From Psychromonas marina (GTDB taxonomy: Bacteria > Pseudomonadota > Gammaproteobacteria > Enterobacterales > Psychromonadaceae): a stretch of DNA of 48,934 bases. Numbering within the stretch: the stretch's first letter is position 1; every line of letters starts with the position of its first letter. Under the pieces are notes generated by a model. That model was not told where the DNA came from, made no database searches, and saw nothing but the letters and a program-made list of their open reading frames with translations. This document shows, piece by piece, positions 47,107 to 48,934 of this stretch. Where the stretch lies: the NCBI RefSeq assembly GCF_030161115.1, contig NZ_BSPQ01000019.1:184686-233619 (forward strand). The letters are read 5' to 3'. The position numbers and the translations under genes were made by a program.

Positions 47107-47280
47107 TAAGGTACCGCTGTAGGTCGGTCTTTAGGCCGTCAATTGTGCGAAGCGCGATATGAACTTTATTTTTAGGAGATTTATTGATACGCAGAGGCGA
47201 TGGGTGAACATTGTTCGTAAACCTTGCCTGTCGGTAAACTCGCTATACGCATTGGCCACTCGTCACCTTGAATATCTCAT
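47107..47280 (+). repeat. Composite repeat (R3), interrupted by the IS
   Basis: Same unit as R2; its tail (TACGCATTGGCCACTCG...GAATATCTCA) is cut at the TA where the IS630-type element begins. Confidence 0.88.
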
Positions 47281-47294
47281 ACCAATTCCATTAA

Positions 47295-47891
47295 TTAATT
47301 GGTCAGATTAGTCCACGATCTTGAACATAATGAAATAACTCTATTGATGTCACTTCTGAAATGATTCCAAGCATTAGCGCATTTTTCTACAATATCGTCA
47401 TAATCTCTGAAAACTCGATTAGCAATTTCATTTTGTCGCATCCATGACCAGACTTGCTCAATTGGATTTAATTCTGGAGAGTATGGCGGGATGTGGATAA
47501 TACTTAAATTGGGGAATGCGTCGCCTAAGTATTCTTGATGCCAGCTAGCACCATCCATTATCACTACAGCATGTCGGCCAACCTCAGTTGCGTTTGCAAT
47601 GAGTGCTAGATGTTCTTTCATTATTTCCATATTACTAAACGGTGCAATAATGGCTTCTGTTTTACCATTGGTCGGGCAAACAGCACCAAACAGGTAGGCA
47701 TAAGTGTATTGTTGTTGCTGAACGACACGTGGTCTCGTGCCTTTTTCAGCCCATATTTTAGTGTTTGTATTCTGTTGCCCGAACCGAGCCTCATCTTGAA
47801 ACCAGATATCCACACGATCTAAAGCCACATGACCAGGGATCTTAAGGATCGTTTTTATTTGGAATTTTTTTAAAACTTTCCTGTGCGTCAA
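47295..47891 (-). CDS. IS630 transposase, DDE catalytic part
   Basis: The downstream frame (about 198 codons, no own start needed) carries the DDE catalytic triad of IS630/Tc1 transposases: Asp in IWFQDEARFG, Asp in VVIMDGASWHQ and Glu in SPELNPIEQVWSW. The spacing between the second and third residues is near 35 residues. It lies in the frame one base off from the N-terminal part and joins it at an A7 run near 47865-47875. Alone it lacks the DNA-binding domain. Confidence 0.88.
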   Translation of the reverse strand: MTHRKVLKKFQIKTILKIPGHVALDRVDIWFQDEARFGQQNTNTKIWAEKGTRPRVVQQQQYTYAYLFGAVCPTNGKTEAIIAPFSNMEIMKEHLALIANATEVGRHAVVIMDGASWHQEYLGDAFPNLSIIHIPPYSPELNPIEQVWSWMRQNEIANRVFRDYDDIVEKCANAWNHFRSDINRVISLCSRSWTNLTN

Positions 47892-48318
47892 TTGATTGTT
47901 TAGGATGCTTTGAGCGCGTCGTGATCCAACTAAGATTTAGTTCGTGTAGCAGGTTGTAAATATTGGATTTTTTATACTCTATGCCAAACTCTGTCAAAAC
48001 ATAACACTGGACATCTTTCCCTTGTAGCCTGCCACCATCAGCCTTTACAGCTGATGAAACAACAAATTCTTTTAGTTGAGAGAGCTGTTCTACGCTTAAC
48101 CCCTTTGGACGACCTGTATGCTTTTTCTCTTTTAGCCCTGAATCCCCCTGTATTAAATAGGTTTGTATCCAGCTATTAACACTCGTTCGGCTTACTTTTA
48201 AGTATTCAGATATTTGAGTTCTATTTTTACCATCGAGGAAGTGAGAAACCGCTAATAAGCGAAGCTTTAGTCTCGCATCTGATGTTGAGCTAATGATTTT
48301 AGATAATTCTTGAGTCAT
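47842..48318 (-). CDS. IS630 transposase, N-terminal DNA-binding part
   Basis: From ATG 48318 this 158-codon frame has a helix-turn-helix (RTQISEYLKVSRTSVNSWIQ) and a second winged-helix region with GRPKGLSVEQLSQLKEF, the DNA-binding domains of IS630 transposases. It runs out of frame after ESFKK, at TTTAAAAAAATT; with six A instead of seven it would continue into the catalytic part. The cause may be an indel or a programmed slip. Confidence 0.88.
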   Translation of the reverse strand: MTQELSKIISSTSDARLKLRLLAVSHFLDGKNRTQISEYLKVSRTSVNSWIQTYLIQGDSGLKEKKHTGRPKGLSVEQLSQLKEFVVSSAVKADGGRLQGKDVQCYVLTEFGIEYKKSNIYNLLHELNLSWITTRSKHPKQSIDAQESFKKIPNKNDP

Positions 48319-48381
48319 ATTCAGCACCTTTAAATTGTACCTTATTAGATCACAAAATTAATGGAATTGGTATAAACAATC

Positions 48382-48525
48382 AGGTACAGCTGTAGGTCGG
48401 TCTTTAGGCCGACAATTGGGCGAAGCCCGATATGAACTTTCTATTTAGGAGATTTATTGATACGCAGAGGCGATGGGTGAACATTGCTCGTTACCCTTGC
48501 CTGTCGACAAACTCGACCTACCCTC
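48382..48525 (+). repeat. Composite repeat (R4)
   Basis: Best preserved unit: GGTACAGCTGTAGG, hairpins GTCGGTCTTTAGGCCGAC and TTGGGCGAAGCCCGA, then AGGAGATTTATTGATACGCA, GGCGATGGGTGAACATTGCTC and CCTTGCCTGTCG. It follows the IS right end directly. Confidence 0.9.
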
Positions 48526-48608
48526 GAATAGGTCAACATAAATCAACACAATTAAAAAAGCCCCACCGGAACTAACCAGTGAAGTGACCCCGTAAAGTTG
48601 GCTATTTT
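48526..48608. repeat. Decayed copy of the right-edge hairpin repeat
   Basis: AGGTCAACATAAATCAACAC and AAAAAAGCCCCAC-GGAACTAACCAGTG repeat the sequence at 48867-48934, but about 17 extra bases (AAGTGACCCCGTAAAGT) break the hairpin before GGCTATTTTAAA. Confidence 0.8.
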
Positions 48609-48680
48609 AAATTAGGTACTTGGCGATGGATGGACATTGCTCATGAACCAGTGTTGTCGCACAATTCGCCCTACTATCCC
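48609..48680 (+). repeat. Composite repeat, 3' half only (R5)
   Basis: Begins at GGTACTTGGCGATGGATGG and continues ACATTGCTCATGAACC...TTGTCGCACAATTCGCC; lacks the hairpin-rich front half. Confidence 0.8.
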
Positions 48681-48713
48681 ATGATTTGATACTGCCTATG
48701 GCAGGCTATTAAC

Positions 48714-48733
48714 CTTCCCCATGCGAGAGTAGG
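48714..48733 (+). other. 20-base 5S rRNA-like remnant
   Basis: CTTCCCCATGCGAGAGTAGG equals the conserved region near the 3' end of gammaproteobacterial 5S rRNA. Flanking bases do not continue the gene, so this is only a fragment. Confidence 0.6.
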
Positions 48734-48758
48734 CCTCATTTATCAAGTGGCTAAAACG

Positions 48759-48796
48759 AAAAAATCCCTGCTGACGTGAGTCAACAGGGATGTTTC
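48759..48796 (-). terminator. Hairpin terminator, leftward
   Basis: ATCCCTG / CAGGGAT stem enclosing TGACGTGAGTCA; on the minus strand it is followed by TTTTTT. Confidence 0.6.
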
Positions 48797-48866
48797 GTAT
48801 TAGGCGCTTGGCGATGGGTGAACATTGCTCGTTACCCTTGCCTGTCGGCAAACTCGCCCTACTATC
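48797..48866 (+). repeat. Composite repeat, 3' half only (R6)
   Basis: TTAGGCGCTTGGCGATGGG, AACATTGCTCGTTACC and TTGCCTGTCGGCAAACTCG match the second half of R4. Confidence 0.85.
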
Positions 48867-48897
48867 GAGTAGGTCAACATAAATCAACACAATTAAA

Positions 48898-48934
48898 AAG
48901 CCCCACTGGAACTAACCAGTGGGGCTATTTTAAA
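48898..48934 (-). terminator. Strong hairpin terminator at the right edge, leftward
   Basis: GCCCCACTGG / CCAGTGGGGC perfect 10-bp stem with a five-base loop; on the minus strand a run of five T follows. It implies a transcript arriving from the right, outside the window. Confidence 0.75.

Larger units (their letters stand above)
47282..48370 (-). mobile_element. IS630-family insertion sequence
   Basis: A 1089-bp element with inverted ends (CCAATTCCATTAATT at the left, AATTAATGGAATTGG at the right, perfect over 15 bases) and TA on both sides (47280-47281, 48371-48372). It carries one transposase gene in two frames on the minus strand. The ends are shared with the MITE at 1901-2056. Confidence 0.93.

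Noticed and set aside
48696..48890. Minus-strand frame of 64 codons at the right edge
   Set aside because: It runs through terminator hairpins, the 5S-like scrap and repeat R6.

Overview
The window is a stretch of core chromosome from an AT-rich marine gammaproteobacterium. Several gene neighbourhoods match the order in Escherichia coli and Vibrio: ftsY/rsmD, ygfB-pepP-ubiH-ubiI beside zapA-ssrS-fau-rpiA-serA, rpsU-yqeY-dnaG-rpoD, mdh/argR, yejABEF and raiA/tyrA-aroF. The low GC content, FabV, CsrB-type RNA, 6S RNA and short elements related to an IS630-type sequence suggest Alteromonadales or Vibrionales, with Psychromonas or a close relative as my best guess. That assignment is inferred from content and order, not from a search.

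Layout. 1-3.3 kb: the 5' end of ftsY with a long 60-bp tandem repeat, divergent rsmD and a DUF1145 gene, yecH, a 156-bp MITE and a large CsrB-family small RNA gene (about 2140-2683, minus strand). 3-10 kb: a kdsD-ydbH-ynbE-ydbL cluster (LPS sugar isomerase and envelope lipid-transport proteins), a His/Pro-repeat secreted protein, tRNA-Pro(GGG) followed by two tandem copies of its 3' end, a lipoprotein/DUF5329 pair and fabV. 10-20.5 kb: the ubiquinone hydroxylases with pepP and ygfB, divergent from zapA, 6S RNA, fau and rpiA, then serA behind a CRP site, tatD and hemB. 20.5-28.1 kb: a Wzz-like protein, tsaD, the macromolecular-synthesis cluster, a decayed rpoD tail and tRNA-Ile(CAU). 28.4-38 kb: a QorB-like reductase, epd, a DUF465 protein, cysG, mdh, an amino-acid binding protein and argR sharing a region with an ARG box, a type IV pilin and slt. 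38-46.5 kb: the yej peptide transporter, whose yejA carries a one-base frameshift, then raiA, tyrA and aroF. 46.6-48.9 kb: no host genes. It holds a family of composite repeats interrupted by an IS630-type element, a 20-bp 5S-rRNA-like remnant and strong hairpin terminators pointing leftward.

How it fits together. Most genes are housekeeping: translation (rpsU, tsaD, rsmD, raiA), replication and transcription start (dnaG, rpoD), cofactors (ubiquinone, heme, siroheme, folate), amino acids (serA, tyrA, aroF, argR) and envelope (kdsD, ydbH, wzz, slt). I see no defence island, prophage, secondary-metabolite cluster or CRISPR array. The most rewarding signals are non-coding: the CsrB RNA with about 28 GGA motifs, the tRNA-Pro 3'-end repeats resembling rtT of E. 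coli tyrT, the MITE whose two ends each match a different end of the IS630 element 45 kb away, and the repeat cluster at the right edge.
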